From the NCBI GenBank assembly GCA_047618185.1, contig JBLHKZ010000012.1, positions 1-43,322 on the forward strand: 43,322 nucleotides of DNA, in the 5' to 3' direction. This DNA comes from JAYPEY01 sp047618185 (GTDB lineage: Bacteria > Verrucomicrobiota > Verrucomicrobiia > Limisphaerales > JAYPEY01). The notes below the pieces were generated by a model, which was not told the origin of the DNA, searched no databases, and saw only the letters and a program-made list of their open reading frames with translations. Position 1 is the first letter of the stretch. Each line of letters begins with the position of its first letter. A program made the translations under genes and the position numbers. Shown piece after piece: positions 22,764 to 30,047 of this stretch.

Positions 22764-23588
22764 ATGAACGAATCGCCCGAATCTGAATTGGAAACCGACG
22801 AGGACGAAGGCTCCATCATCCTCAAGACACGCGAAGAGATTGAACTGATGCGTGAGAGCGCCCAGGTCGTCTCTCGAACGCTCGGCGTCGTCGCCGCCGC
22901 CATCCAACCCGGCGTCACTCCGCTCGAACTGGACAAACTCGCCGAGGAATACATTCGGTCACAAGGCGCCGAGCCCGGATTTCTCGGGCTCTACGAATTT
23001 CCCAACACGCTCTGCATCTCGATGAACGACGCCATCATTCACGGCATTCCCACCGATAAGCCGCTCGTGAATGGCGACATCATCTCGGTTGATTGCGGCG
23101 CGCTGAAAAATGGCTTCTACGGGGATCACGCTTTCACCTTCGCCGTCGGCGAGATCGAACGCAAAACGCAGCGGCTGTTGAACGTCACGCGCAAGTGCCT
23201 CGACCTCGGCGTCGAACAAGCCATCGCAGGACAGACCATCGGCCACATCGCCAACGCGATTCAGACCCACGCGGAAAGCTACGGCTTCGGGGTCGTCGAG
23301 GAATTTGTCGGACACGGCCTGGGCCGCGACATGCACGAACCTCCCCACGTGCCCAACTACGGACGCAAGGGCGAACACGAGGAACTCGTCGACGGGATGG
23401 TCCTGGCCATCGAGCCAATGATCAATCGAGGAACCAAGGATGTCGTCCACAAGGATCGCTGGACCGTCGTCACCGCCGACGGCCAACCCTCCGCGCATTT
23501 CGAACACAACGTCGCGATCGTCGACGGCAAACCCGATGTGCTGTCGACCTTCGACTACGTCGACGAGGCCCTGAAAAACAAGTCGTAG
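22764..23588 (+). CDS. map: Methionine aminopeptidase, type I
   Basis: A 274-aa metalloenzyme that removes the initiator Met from new proteins. The five metal ligands are visible: the Asp in SVDCG, Asp in GFYGDHAFTF, His in VGHGLGRDMHEPPHVPNYG, Glu in LAIEPMI and Glu in AHFEHNV. An acidic 20-residue extension (ESELETDEDEGS) precedes the catalytic domain. It begins seven bases after xth, so the two are likely co-transcribed. fmt, acting earlier on the same N-terminus, is elsewhere in the window. Confidence 0.98.
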   Translation: MNESPESELETDEDEGSIILKTREEIELMRESAQVVSRTLGVVAAAIQPGVTPLELDKLAEEYIRSQGAEPGFLGLYEFPNTLCISMNDAIIHGIPTDKPLVNGDIISVDCGALKNGFYGDHAFTFAVGEIERKTQRLLNVTRKCLDLGVEQAIAGQTIGHIANAIQTHAESYGFGVVEEFVGHGLGRDMHEPPHVPNYGRKGEHEELVDGMVLAIEPMINRGTKDVVHKDRWTVVTADGQPSAHFEHNVAIVDGKPDVLSTFDYVDEALKNKS

Positions 23589-23631
23589 TCCGGCGTCGGT
23601 TTCCGCCCCCACTTCTCGGTCACTGAATCCC

Positions 23632-24423
23632 ATGCAAAGCCTCGTCGATATCGGCCTCAACCTCACGGACAAGTCGTTCGACAAAGATCGCGACGAGGTC
23701 ATTGAGCGGGCGACGGAAGTCGGGGTTAGCGCGATGATCCTGACCGGCAGCACAGTGGAGTGCAGCAAACTCGCGTGCACTTTGGCAAAGACCCGCCCAG
23801 GTCTGCTCTTCAGCACGGCCGGCGTGCACCCCCATCACGCCGCCGAATGCGACGACGCCACCATTCCCGCGTTGCGCGACGTGGCCACCTTGCCGGAGGT
23901 CGTGGCCGTGGGCGAATGCGGCCTCGATTTCTTCCGCAATATTTCACCGCCAGAGGCGCAGGAAAAATGGATGGACGCTCAACTCCAACTCGCGGTCGAT
24001 CTGCAAATGCCGGTCTTCCTCCACGAGCGCGACGCCCACGAATCCTTCGCCGCCATCCTGCGAAACCACATCCAACGCCTGCCCGACGCCGTGGTGCACT
24101 GCTTCACGGGCGCCCGCGCGGCCCTCGACGACTACCTGACCATGGGATGCCACATCGGCGTGACCGGATGGATCTGTGACGAACGGCGTGGCAAGGATCT
24201 GCAGGAATTGGTGAAGCACATCCCGATTGATCGCTTGCTGGTGGAAACCGACGCTCCCTATCTTCTCCCGCGAGACCTGAAGCCGAAACCGAAAGAGCGC
24301 CGTAACGAACCCTGCCACCTGCCTCACGTGACTCGGAGAATCGCCGAATGCATCGGCCAGGATTTTGAAGCCGTCGCCGCCGCGACAACCGAGAACGCCC
24401 GCCGCTTTTTCAGGCTTCCCTGA
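23632..24423 (+). CDS. tatD: TatD-type metal-dependent DNase
   Basis: A 263-aa TIM-barrel hydrolase closely matching the E. coli TatD subclass: DIGLNLTDKSFDKDRDEV, STAGVHPHHA, VVAVGECGLDFFRN, HCFTG, GVTGWICDERRG and LLVETDAPYLLPRDL followed by RRNEPCHLPHV. TatD is a 3'-5' nuclease linked to DNA repair and DNA fragmentation. The first barrel strand has DIG in place of the His-x-His of the YcfH branch, as expected for this subclass. It follows map by 43 bp on the same strand. Confidence 0.96.
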   Translation: MQSLVDIGLNLTDKSFDKDRDEVIERATEVGVSAMILTGSTVECSKLACTLAKTRPGLLFSTAGVHPHHAAECDDATIPALRDVATLPEVVAVGECGLDFFRNISPPEAQEKWMDAQLQLAVDLQMPVFLHERDAHESFAAILRNHIQRLPDAVVHCFTGARAALDDYLTMGCHIGVTGWICDERRGKDLQELVKHIPIDRLLVETDAPYLLPRDLKPKPKERRNEPCHLPHVTRRIAECIGQDFEAVAAATTENARRFFRLP

Positions 24424-24518
24424 AACTGAATCTATTTCCCAACGTCAATCGGGCGGCAATCCGTCCACCAATCAAATCGCCTGCCAAAGCAACCGGTTTA
24501 TGGCATGTTTCCCTCGCA

Positions 24519-24722
24519 ATGAGCAGAATCTATACATCGATTCGCAGCTTGCGTGAGAGCGCATATCGCTTCAAACGCGACGACGCCAAAGCCAGAGAAA
24601 CGGGCAGTCAAGGTCGTGAAGACGTCACCCTGGCCGCGCATCTTCCTGACTTGAATCGCGCGCCAATCCAGTGGGCCAAGGTCTCAATACCCGCGCGCCA
24701 TCCAGCCGAACGCCGTTCATGA
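24519..24722 (+). CDS. Small hypothetical protein paired with a nucleotidyltransferase
   Basis: A 67-aa, Arg-rich basic protein (MSRIYTSIRSLRESAYRFKR) of no recognised family. It is kept as a gene because its ATGA stop overlaps the start of the next gene exactly, which is unusual for a chance frame, and because its third codon positions lean to G/C. It could be an antitoxin-like or regulatory partner of the nucleotidyltransferase. It could also be a non-coding frame; confidence is limited. Confidence 0.5.
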   Translation: MSRIYTSIRSLRESAYRFKRDDAKARETGSQGREDVTLAAHLPDLNRAPIQWAKVSIPARHPAERRS

Positions 24723-25477
24723 GCGGCGACGTTCCCAATTTCTCTGTCGGCGATTTCACGCCGTTCCTTCGGCATTCCCAAGGCCTGGCTCTGATTGGCG
24801 GTCAGGCCGTTGCATGGTGGGAACAACGTTACCTCGCGCCAGATCGTCCAATTGCCAGCCGCGACGTCGACTTTTGGGGTGATCGCGAAGAAATGGAGGC
24901 ATTTCTCAAGCGTCTCGGGTTACAGGCGCGCTATCCACACCGTTACGAAATGACCGTGCTCCTCGGCGTCGCGGATATCAAGATTCATGGACGCCCATCA
25001 CAGATCGAATTCCTGCACACGGTTCCGGGGCTGGACGTTTCTTCGCGAGAAACGTCGACAGTAAAACAAGAATGCGAAGGCGGCAGCATCCGCGTTCTCG
25101 ATCCCATCTCCCTGAGTCTGACTAAACTTCACGCGCTCCGAAATTTTGACCAGCGCGACCGATTGGACCTGTTGCACCTCAAGACGTGTTTGGCCGCATC
25201 CAGGGAATTTCTGATCGAATGCCTTCAAGCCGAGCCCGACATCGCTCATTGGCATATCGAGCGACTGGTGAAAATGGCTCTTCAGAAACGCAATTGGAAA
25301 GCCGCGGCAAATCAAAATGTGAAGCTCCTGGATGCCGTGCCAATCGACGAATTGCGTCTTTCCGTTGAACAGCCCGGCGGCGACGAATCCATTGCCAGGT
25401 TCCTTGAAATCCGCTGGCCTGAAATCCTAAGGAAGACCGAAGCGTTCAGACGGGAATCGGCGGATCTTTCGGAGTGA
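24719..25477 (+). CDS. Nucleotidyltransferase-like protein (AbiEii-related)
   Basis: A 252-aa protein with an N-terminal nucleotidyltransferase core: LALIGGQAVAWWEQRYL (Gly27-Gly28) and SRDVDFWGD (Asp49, Asp51), then a possible third acid in QIEFLH. The C-terminal half is helical with LSLTKLHALRNFDQRDRLDL, a segment where AbiEii-type toxins carry a Lys/Arg-rich helix. It overlaps a 67-aa upstream frame by ATGA and is convergent with orn 9 bp downstream. It may be a toxin-like partner or a stand-alone nucleotidyltransferase. It is distinct in sequence from the one at 13392. Confidence 0.8.
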   Translation: MSGDVPNFSVGDFTPFLRHSQGLALIGGQAVAWWEQRYLAPDRPIASRDVDFWGDREEMEAFLKRLGLQARYPHRYEMTVLLGVADIKIHGRPSQIEFLHTVPGLDVSSRETSTVKQECEGGSIRVLDPISLSLTKLHALRNFDQRDRLDLLHLKTCLAASREFLIECLQAEPDIAHWHIERLVKMALQKRNWKAAANQNVKLLDAVPIDELRLSVEQPGGDESIARFLEIRWPEILRKTEAFRRESADLSE

Positions 25478-25486
25478 TCGCACCGA

Positions 25487-26053
25487 TCAGGCTTCCCGAT
25501 TCGGCAGCTTGAAGAAATGGTCGCGGTAGTGCCGCAACTCCATGATGGATTCGCGGATGTCGTCCAGCGCCTGGTGCGTCTCCTTTTTCTTCACCCCGCC
25601 GTAGATCGCCGGCGCCCAGCGCAATGCCAGCTCCTTGATCGTGCTCACATCGAGATTGCGATAGTGGAACCAATGCTCCAGCTCGCGCATGTACCGCGCC
25701 AGGAATCGACGATCCTGGCCAATGCTGTTGCCGCACATGGGCGAGGTGTTTCGAGGCACATGCTTCGAGACAAAATTCAGAGTCTGACGCTCGGCGTCCT
25801 GCATCATGACCTTGCTGGCGCGCACACGCTCGACCAGACCCGACGCGGTATGCGTGCGCACATTCCACTCATCCATCTGCTCAAGCACGGAATCCTCCTG
25901 ATGAATCGCCAGCACCGGCCCTTGGGCGACCGTGTTCAGGTTCGTGTCCGTGATGATCGTCGCAATCTCGATGATGACGTCGCTGGACGGACACAGCCCG
26001 GTCATTTCCAAGTCGATCCAGATGAAGTGTCCTTTGTCCTGTTGATAAACCAT
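25487..26053 (-). CDS. orn: Oligoribonuclease
   Basis: A 188-aa DEDDh exoribonuclease that degrades 2-5-nt RNAs and pGpG (from c-di-GMP) to mononucleotides. It shows WIDLEMTGL, NSIGQDRRFLARYM, FHYRNLDVSTIKEL and THQALDDIRESI. Length is standard. It follows cysQ by 12 bp on the same strand. The protein is typical of proteobacteria and actinobacteria; its presence here supports an Orn-type, not NrnA-type, route for short RNA turnover. Confidence 0.97.
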   Translation of the reverse strand: MVYQQDKGHFIWIDLEMTGLCPSSDVIIEIATIITDTNLNTVAQGPVLAIHQEDSVLEQMDEWNVRTHTASGLVERVRASKVMMQDAERQTLNFVSKHVPRNTSPMCGNSIGQDRRFLARYMRELEHWFHYRNLDVSTIKELALRWAPAIYGGVKKKETHQALDDIRESIMELRHYRDHFFKLPNREA

Positions 26054-26065
26054 GTCGGATCCGGA

Positions 26066-26833
26066 TTAACCGCGCCAGTCGAACGATGCATCGCCGAACG
26101 TCACCAACGACGGGTTGCGCAGGTCTTCCTTGTTGTAGGTCAGCCGTTCGCCGCTCAGGTTCTCAACCGCGCCGCCGGCCGCTTCGACCACGCATTGCGC
26201 CGCGCCCGTGTCCCACTCCATCGTGGGCACGTCGCGCAGGTAGATGTCCGCCTTGCCTTCGGCGACCAGACAAAACTTCAACGAGCTGCCCATGCTCCTG
26301 GTTTCGGCTCCGGGAAATCGCTCCAGCAACTCCTTCACCTGCGGACCTGCGTGATCGCGGCTTGCGACGATGCTCAGCCGCGCCGGATCAGCAGTCGCCA
26401 CTTTGATGGCTTCCGCTTCGGCTCCCTCGATCTGCTTGAAGGCGCCCATCCCCCGCTCGCCCGAGTAAGTCAACTCCAACACCGGCGCGTGCACCACGCC
26501 CAGCACGCTCGAGGGGCCGTCGATCAACGCAATATTGACGGTAAATTCACCCGATTTTTTGATAAATTCCTTGGTGCCGTCGAGCGGATCGATCAACCAA
26601 AAGCGCGACCAGTTTCGACGATCGGCGACCTCTGCTGGCTCGGATTCCTCCGAAAGAATGGGAATCGACGAATCCAACTCGCGCAAGCTCGCGCAGATGA
26701 ATTTGTGCGAGGCCAGATCAGCCAGGGTGAGCGGCGATTGGTCCGCCTTCAACTCGACGCCCGCGTCGCCTTCATAGAACTTCAAAGCGGCTTTACCCGC
26801 TTCGCGGGCGATGGTTTTCAGCTGCTCGATCAT
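26066..26833 (-). CDS. cysQ: 3'(2'),5'-bisphosphate nucleotidase
   Basis: A 255-aa Mg-dependent phosphatase that hydrolyses 3'-phosphoadenosine 5'-phosphate (pAp) to AMP, clearing a by-product of sulfate assimilation. Motifs of the inositol-phosphatase superfamily are present: ILSEESEP, FWLIDPLDGTKEF, IALIDGPSSVLGVVHAP and TMEWDTGAAQCVVEAAGG. The ATG at 26833 is used; longer starts (to 26893) have no support. It precedes orn in a probable two-gene operon. Confidence 0.96.
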   Translation of the reverse strand: MIEQLKTIAREAGKAALKFYEGDAGVELKADQSPLTLADLASHKFICASLRELDSSIPILSEESEPAEVADRRNWSRFWLIDPLDGTKEFIKKSGEFTVNIALIDGPSSVLGVVHAPVLELTYSGERGMGAFKQIEGAEAEAIKVATADPARLSIVASRDHAGPQVKELLERFPGAETRSMGSSLKFCLVAEGKADIYLRDVPTMEWDTGAAQCVVEAAGGAVENLSGERLTYNKEDLRNPSLVTFGDASFDWRG

Positions 26834-26952
26834 CAATATATTCTTATTCGTGTCGGTTCTCTGAGGTGAAAGGCGGGCCACTATACGCGGCAACTTCGCC
26901 CAATCAACCGGAAATCGTGGACGAATGAATACAACGAAGGCAAATTGCCGCC

Positions 26953-27273
26953 GTGGAACCTACAAACATTCAACAAATCGGCTCAGAGCTGGCCGTAAAA
27001 TGGGACGACGAGAGCGAAAGCTTCATCAAACTCGAAACGCTTCGCGCCTGCTGCCCCTGCGCGAGCTGCAAGGGCGAAGTCGACATCATGGGCAACGTCT
27101 ACAAAGGCCCGGACGTGAAGCTGACGCCCGCTGCCTTTCATATCACGCGCATCGCCAACGTGGGAGGCTACGCCATTCAACCCTTCTGGGCCGACGGCCA
27201 TTCCAGCGGAATGTTTTCCTTTGAGTATCTGAAGCGCGTCGCGGACTTCGCGGAACGCGCTGTGGAATCCTGA
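26953..27273 (+). CDS. DUF971 family protein
   Basis: A 106-aa protein matching DUF971, the N-terminal domain of gamma-butyrobetaine hydroxylase-like proteins. The conserved segments are LAVKWDDESES, LRACCPCASCKGE (Cys cluster), VGGYAIQPFWADGHSSGMF and FEYLK. Proteins of this family often occur next to iron-sulfur or Mrp genes in other bacteria and may bind a metal through the Cys cluster. The start is a GTG at 26953; there is no ATG in frame nearby. It is divergent from cysQ. Confidence 0.9.
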   Translation: MEPTNIQQIGSELAVKWDDESESFIKLETLRACCPCASCKGEVDIMGNVYKGPDVKLTPAAFHITRIANVGGYAIQPFWADGHSSGMFSFEYLKRVADFAERAVES

Positions 27274-27318
27274 TCGCGCGCGGCCGATTTCCTCAAGCGG
27301 CCCGAGCCGACCGCTCAA

Positions 27319-27768
27319 TCACGCCTTGCCGCCGAAGGTCGCAAAGTCGTCCAGGTCAAGCAAGTCAAACCAGGTGTGAATATCCTCGCGTTCGGGACCG
27401 GCTCCTTTGTGAACTTCATTGAAGAATTCCCGTGAATCCAAATCGCCGGGAGTTCGCTCTACCTGCATTCCCGACCACACCGCGATTTCCAGAGCCGACG
27501 GTTTCGTCGTCGAGTTGGCCAGAACCCATTCGCCCATCTCGCGGTCGCCCCTGCCCGCCGCGAGCTCCTTTTCCATCGCTTCAGGATCGACGCCCGCAAA
27601 CTCCAGGAAACGCTGATCCAGTGGACAATTGTAGTGATACTCGCCGTTGGTTCCGGCGAGGGCCGCGCGCCCTTTGTCGAGCATCCTCGGGAGGATGACA
27701 AATCCGGCCAGTTGAACTCGCGGACCGCGCGGCGGATGTTGTGTCAAGTCAGGTGAAGCGTAGGACAT
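27319..27768 (-). CDS. DUF5069 family protein
   Basis: A 149-aa protein resembling DUF5069, found in Verrucomicrobia and Planctomycetes. The conserved part is VQLAGFVILPRMLDKGRAAL, then GEYHYNCPLDQRFLEFAGVD. No catalytic motif is evident and the role is unknown. The last 20 residues are acidic and aromatic (WFDLLDLDDFATFGG). It lies 25 bp upstream of the RGG-protein stop on the same strand but transcription linkage is unclear. Confidence 0.85.
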   Translation of the reverse strand: MSYASPDLTQHPPRGPRVQLAGFVILPRMLDKGRAALAGTNGEYHYNCPLDQRFLEFAGVDPEAMEKELAAGRGDREMGEWVLANSTTKPSALEIAVWSGMQVERTPGDLDSREFFNEVHKGAGPEREDIHTWFDLLDLDDFATFGGKA

Positions 27769-27793
27769 AGTTTAAAGCCTTAATCGGAATGAT

Positions 27794-29830
27794 TCAGGTT
27801 GAGGCTGGATTTGCCGGGTCCGAAGCGGGTTCGATTTCCTCCGGCGAGGGCTCGACCTTCGCGGAAGCCGGCGCCGCCGCATCATTCTTTACGCCGTCGT
27901 CACTCGAAGATTCAATCGTCGGGTCCGGAGTTTCGTCGGTGTTGACGACCGCCTCCGGCTCCACGTCGGTCACCGTGGCGGGAGCTTCCTCCTCGCCTGT
28001 CGGCGTCCCGGCTTCAACCGGATTCGCGGGCTCTGGCTCAGATTGGGAATCGGTCGTTTCATCAGTAGAATTCGCTGCCTGATCTTCTGGCGCGGCAGGC
28101 GCTGAATCAACCGCCTCCGCTGGCTTCGACGCGTGATCCAGCGCCGAAGCGCCAACAGGCTCTTCGGTGGATGAATCGGAAGCTGGAGCCGCGTTGGGCT
28201 CCGCCTCTCCCCCTTTGGTCTCGGGTGGCGTGGCGGTCGAATCTCGAGAGTCTCTTCTCTTCTTCGCCTGGCCTGGATGGCGCTTTCGCTTCTTTTCGTA
28301 GGCCTCGGCCGCATCGCGCGCTTGTGGATTCTTCGGCGCTTTCGCGGTTTCCAGCGCTCCGCTGGCAAATTCGATCACGTGCCCCTCGTGAATCAACCAG
28401 TGCAGATCGTCATGAATCGCCTGCGCGGCGGGTAAAAGTCGAGCAACCTTGCCATCGGGAAGCGCGGGAGCCTCCGCGTCTGTCGCTTCGGCTTTGGGAG
28501 CCTCCGCCTCGTTCACCGACGCATCGACCGCGGCGGCGACTTCGACCGGCGCCAAGGCTTCCAGCAGGGAGCGGCGATTGCACCCGGGCGTCGCATTGAT
28601 AAACTCAAGGGTTCTCCGAATCGCGTCGGCGACCGGAGTCGTTTCAAAGTCGAGAAAGCGCGGCCGGGCAACCGCCACATGAGTCACGGACTTGTTCACC
28701 TTGAAAAACTGCAAGCCTTTGGAGGAGAACTGCTGGCTCAATTCGTGAACGACCTTGATCGGGAATCGCTGCTGCTGAGAAAAGGTTCGCCGATAGAGTT
28801 CCTTGATCGCGCGATTTGGCTGCTCCGTGAGCGCCGAGGAGGTGATCACGTGGGATTTCACCGGCTTGATTATGTTTTCCAGGTGGATCTCGCGAAAATG
28901 CTGCTCCACGGCCTCGCGACTCGGCAGCTTCAATTCCTCGGGAACGTTCAGGCAGACATACTCGGTCTTGAAACTTTGATCCTCCAGCCACTGCTTCACG
29001 ATCTCCTCGTCGCGAACGATTTTCACTTTGTCTTTGAAGCGATCGAAGGGCATCGAAGAGTACCGATCCGCGTGGAGCTTGCGGAGCTGATTCTGATAGT
29101 CGTGAAAATTGGGGGGGCCAAGGACCTTGCCGCTCAATCCACACTGCGCCACGAAGGTGTAATTGCCCTTGGGCGGATCGATCGGTATCCGTCCCGCCTG
29201 ATAAAACATGTCAAAATGCTTTCGCAAAACGTGCCGAACAGCATCGTCCATCGAGGTAAACAGAGTTTTATCCAGGTCACAAAGAAAGAGCGGGCAGACC
29301 GGACTTCCATCCGCGCGCCTGGCGACGCTGTAGCGCACGCCGAACCGCTCGGGTTTGGCGACCACGAGCGCCGCGATGTCAAACAGCGGGTAGGCCATGC
29401 CCGTAAGTCGGATCTGTTTCGCAAGGGAGTCAACGATCTTGCCGGCCGGCACGATCATCACGTCAACCTCCGGCAACTGCTCTTCCGGCTCGCGCCGATC
29501 GGGGCGGCCGCCGCCTCTGCGGTCTCCTCCCTGACTGCGGCCACGATCGTCGCTTCTCGCGCCGCGCGGAGCGCCGCCGCCTCCACCTCCACCTCGATCA
29601 TCACGTCTGGGGCCGCCTCGATCGCCTCCCCGGCTGCCGTCCTGTGGACGCTGCGGACGCCCGCCGCGGCGATCGTCCTGCCGACCGCCGCCGCCGCGTC
29701 GGCCGCGAGACACCTCTTCTTTGCCGGTATAGTTCGAATACCTGCTCTGATCGGCCGGCTTTTTCGCCCAGTCCGGTTGAAACAACGACTCTAGGTCGAT
29801 GCTGATTCCTTCGTCTTCTTTACTGCTCAT
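27794..29830 (-). CDS. RGG-box protein conserved in Verrucomicrobia, unknown function
   Basis: A 678-aa protein in three parts. Residues about 40-120 are an Arg/Gly-rich tract with several RGG repeats, a type of RNA-binding low-complexity region more familiar from eukaryotes. A globular centre (about 122-470) includes FLCDLDKTLFTSMDDAV, FVAQCGLSGKVLGPPNFHDY and VKIVRDEEIVKQWLEDQ. From about 520 on it is a long disordered tail with a basic patch (KKRKRHPGQAKKRR) then Ala/Glu/Pro-rich acidic sequence. I recall similar hypotheticals in other Verrucomicrobia but know no function. An RNA or ribosome role is inference. The start at 29830 avoids an Arg-rich N-terminal extension of 34 codons. Confidence 0.78.
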   Translation of the reverse strand: MSSKEDEGISIDLESLFQPDWAKKPADQSRYSNYTGKEEVSRGRRGGGGRQDDRRGGRPQRPQDGSRGGDRGGPRRDDRGGGGGGGAPRGARSDDRGRSQGGDRRGGGRPDRREPEEQLPEVDVMIVPAGKIVDSLAKQIRLTGMAYPLFDIAALVVAKPERFGVRYSVARRADGSPVCPLFLCDLDKTLFTSMDDAVRHVLRKHFDMFYQAGRIPIDPPKGNYTFVAQCGLSGKVLGPPNFHDYQNQLRKLHADRYSSMPFDRFKDKVKIVRDEEIVKQWLEDQSFKTEYVCLNVPEELKLPSREAVEQHFREIHLENIIKPVKSHVITSSALTEQPNRAIKELYRRTFSQQQRFPIKVVHELSQQFSSKGLQFFKVNKSVTHVAVARPRFLDFETTPVADAIRRTLEFINATPGCNRRSLLEALAPVEVAAAVDASVNEAEAPKAEATDAEAPALPDGKVARLLPAAQAIHDDLHWLIHEGHVIEFASGALETAKAPKNPQARDAAEAYEKKRKRHPGQAKKRRDSRDSTATPPETKGGEAEPNAAPASDSSTEEPVGASALDHASKPAEAVDSAPAAPEDQAANSTDETTDSQSEPEPANPVEAGTPTGEEEAPATVTDVEPEAVVNTDETPDPTIESSSDDGVKNDAAAPASAKVEPSPEEIEPASDPANPAST

Positions 29831-30047
29831 GGAATTGCGGCCGCGGGCGCGCATGTTGTTCGATAAACCGGCGACACGGGGGGCAGAATGTCGCGCGCGG
29901 ATGGCGAATGCAAGCGAACGCTGGAAAATCACTCCTCGCCATTTATGCGTAGCGACGAACTCCCCCCAAATCCGCCCTTTTCCATCAAATCGCGGCTCCT
30001 CGGCGTCTTGTCTTGCGCCGCTTCGATCCGGACTTCTTAATGCGCCG

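Noticed and set aside
27789..28082. Possible Ser/Val-rich secreted protein on the plus strand
   Set aside because: It is the antisense reading of the acidic Ala/Glu/Pro tail of the RGG protein; low complexity on one strand produces it on the other.
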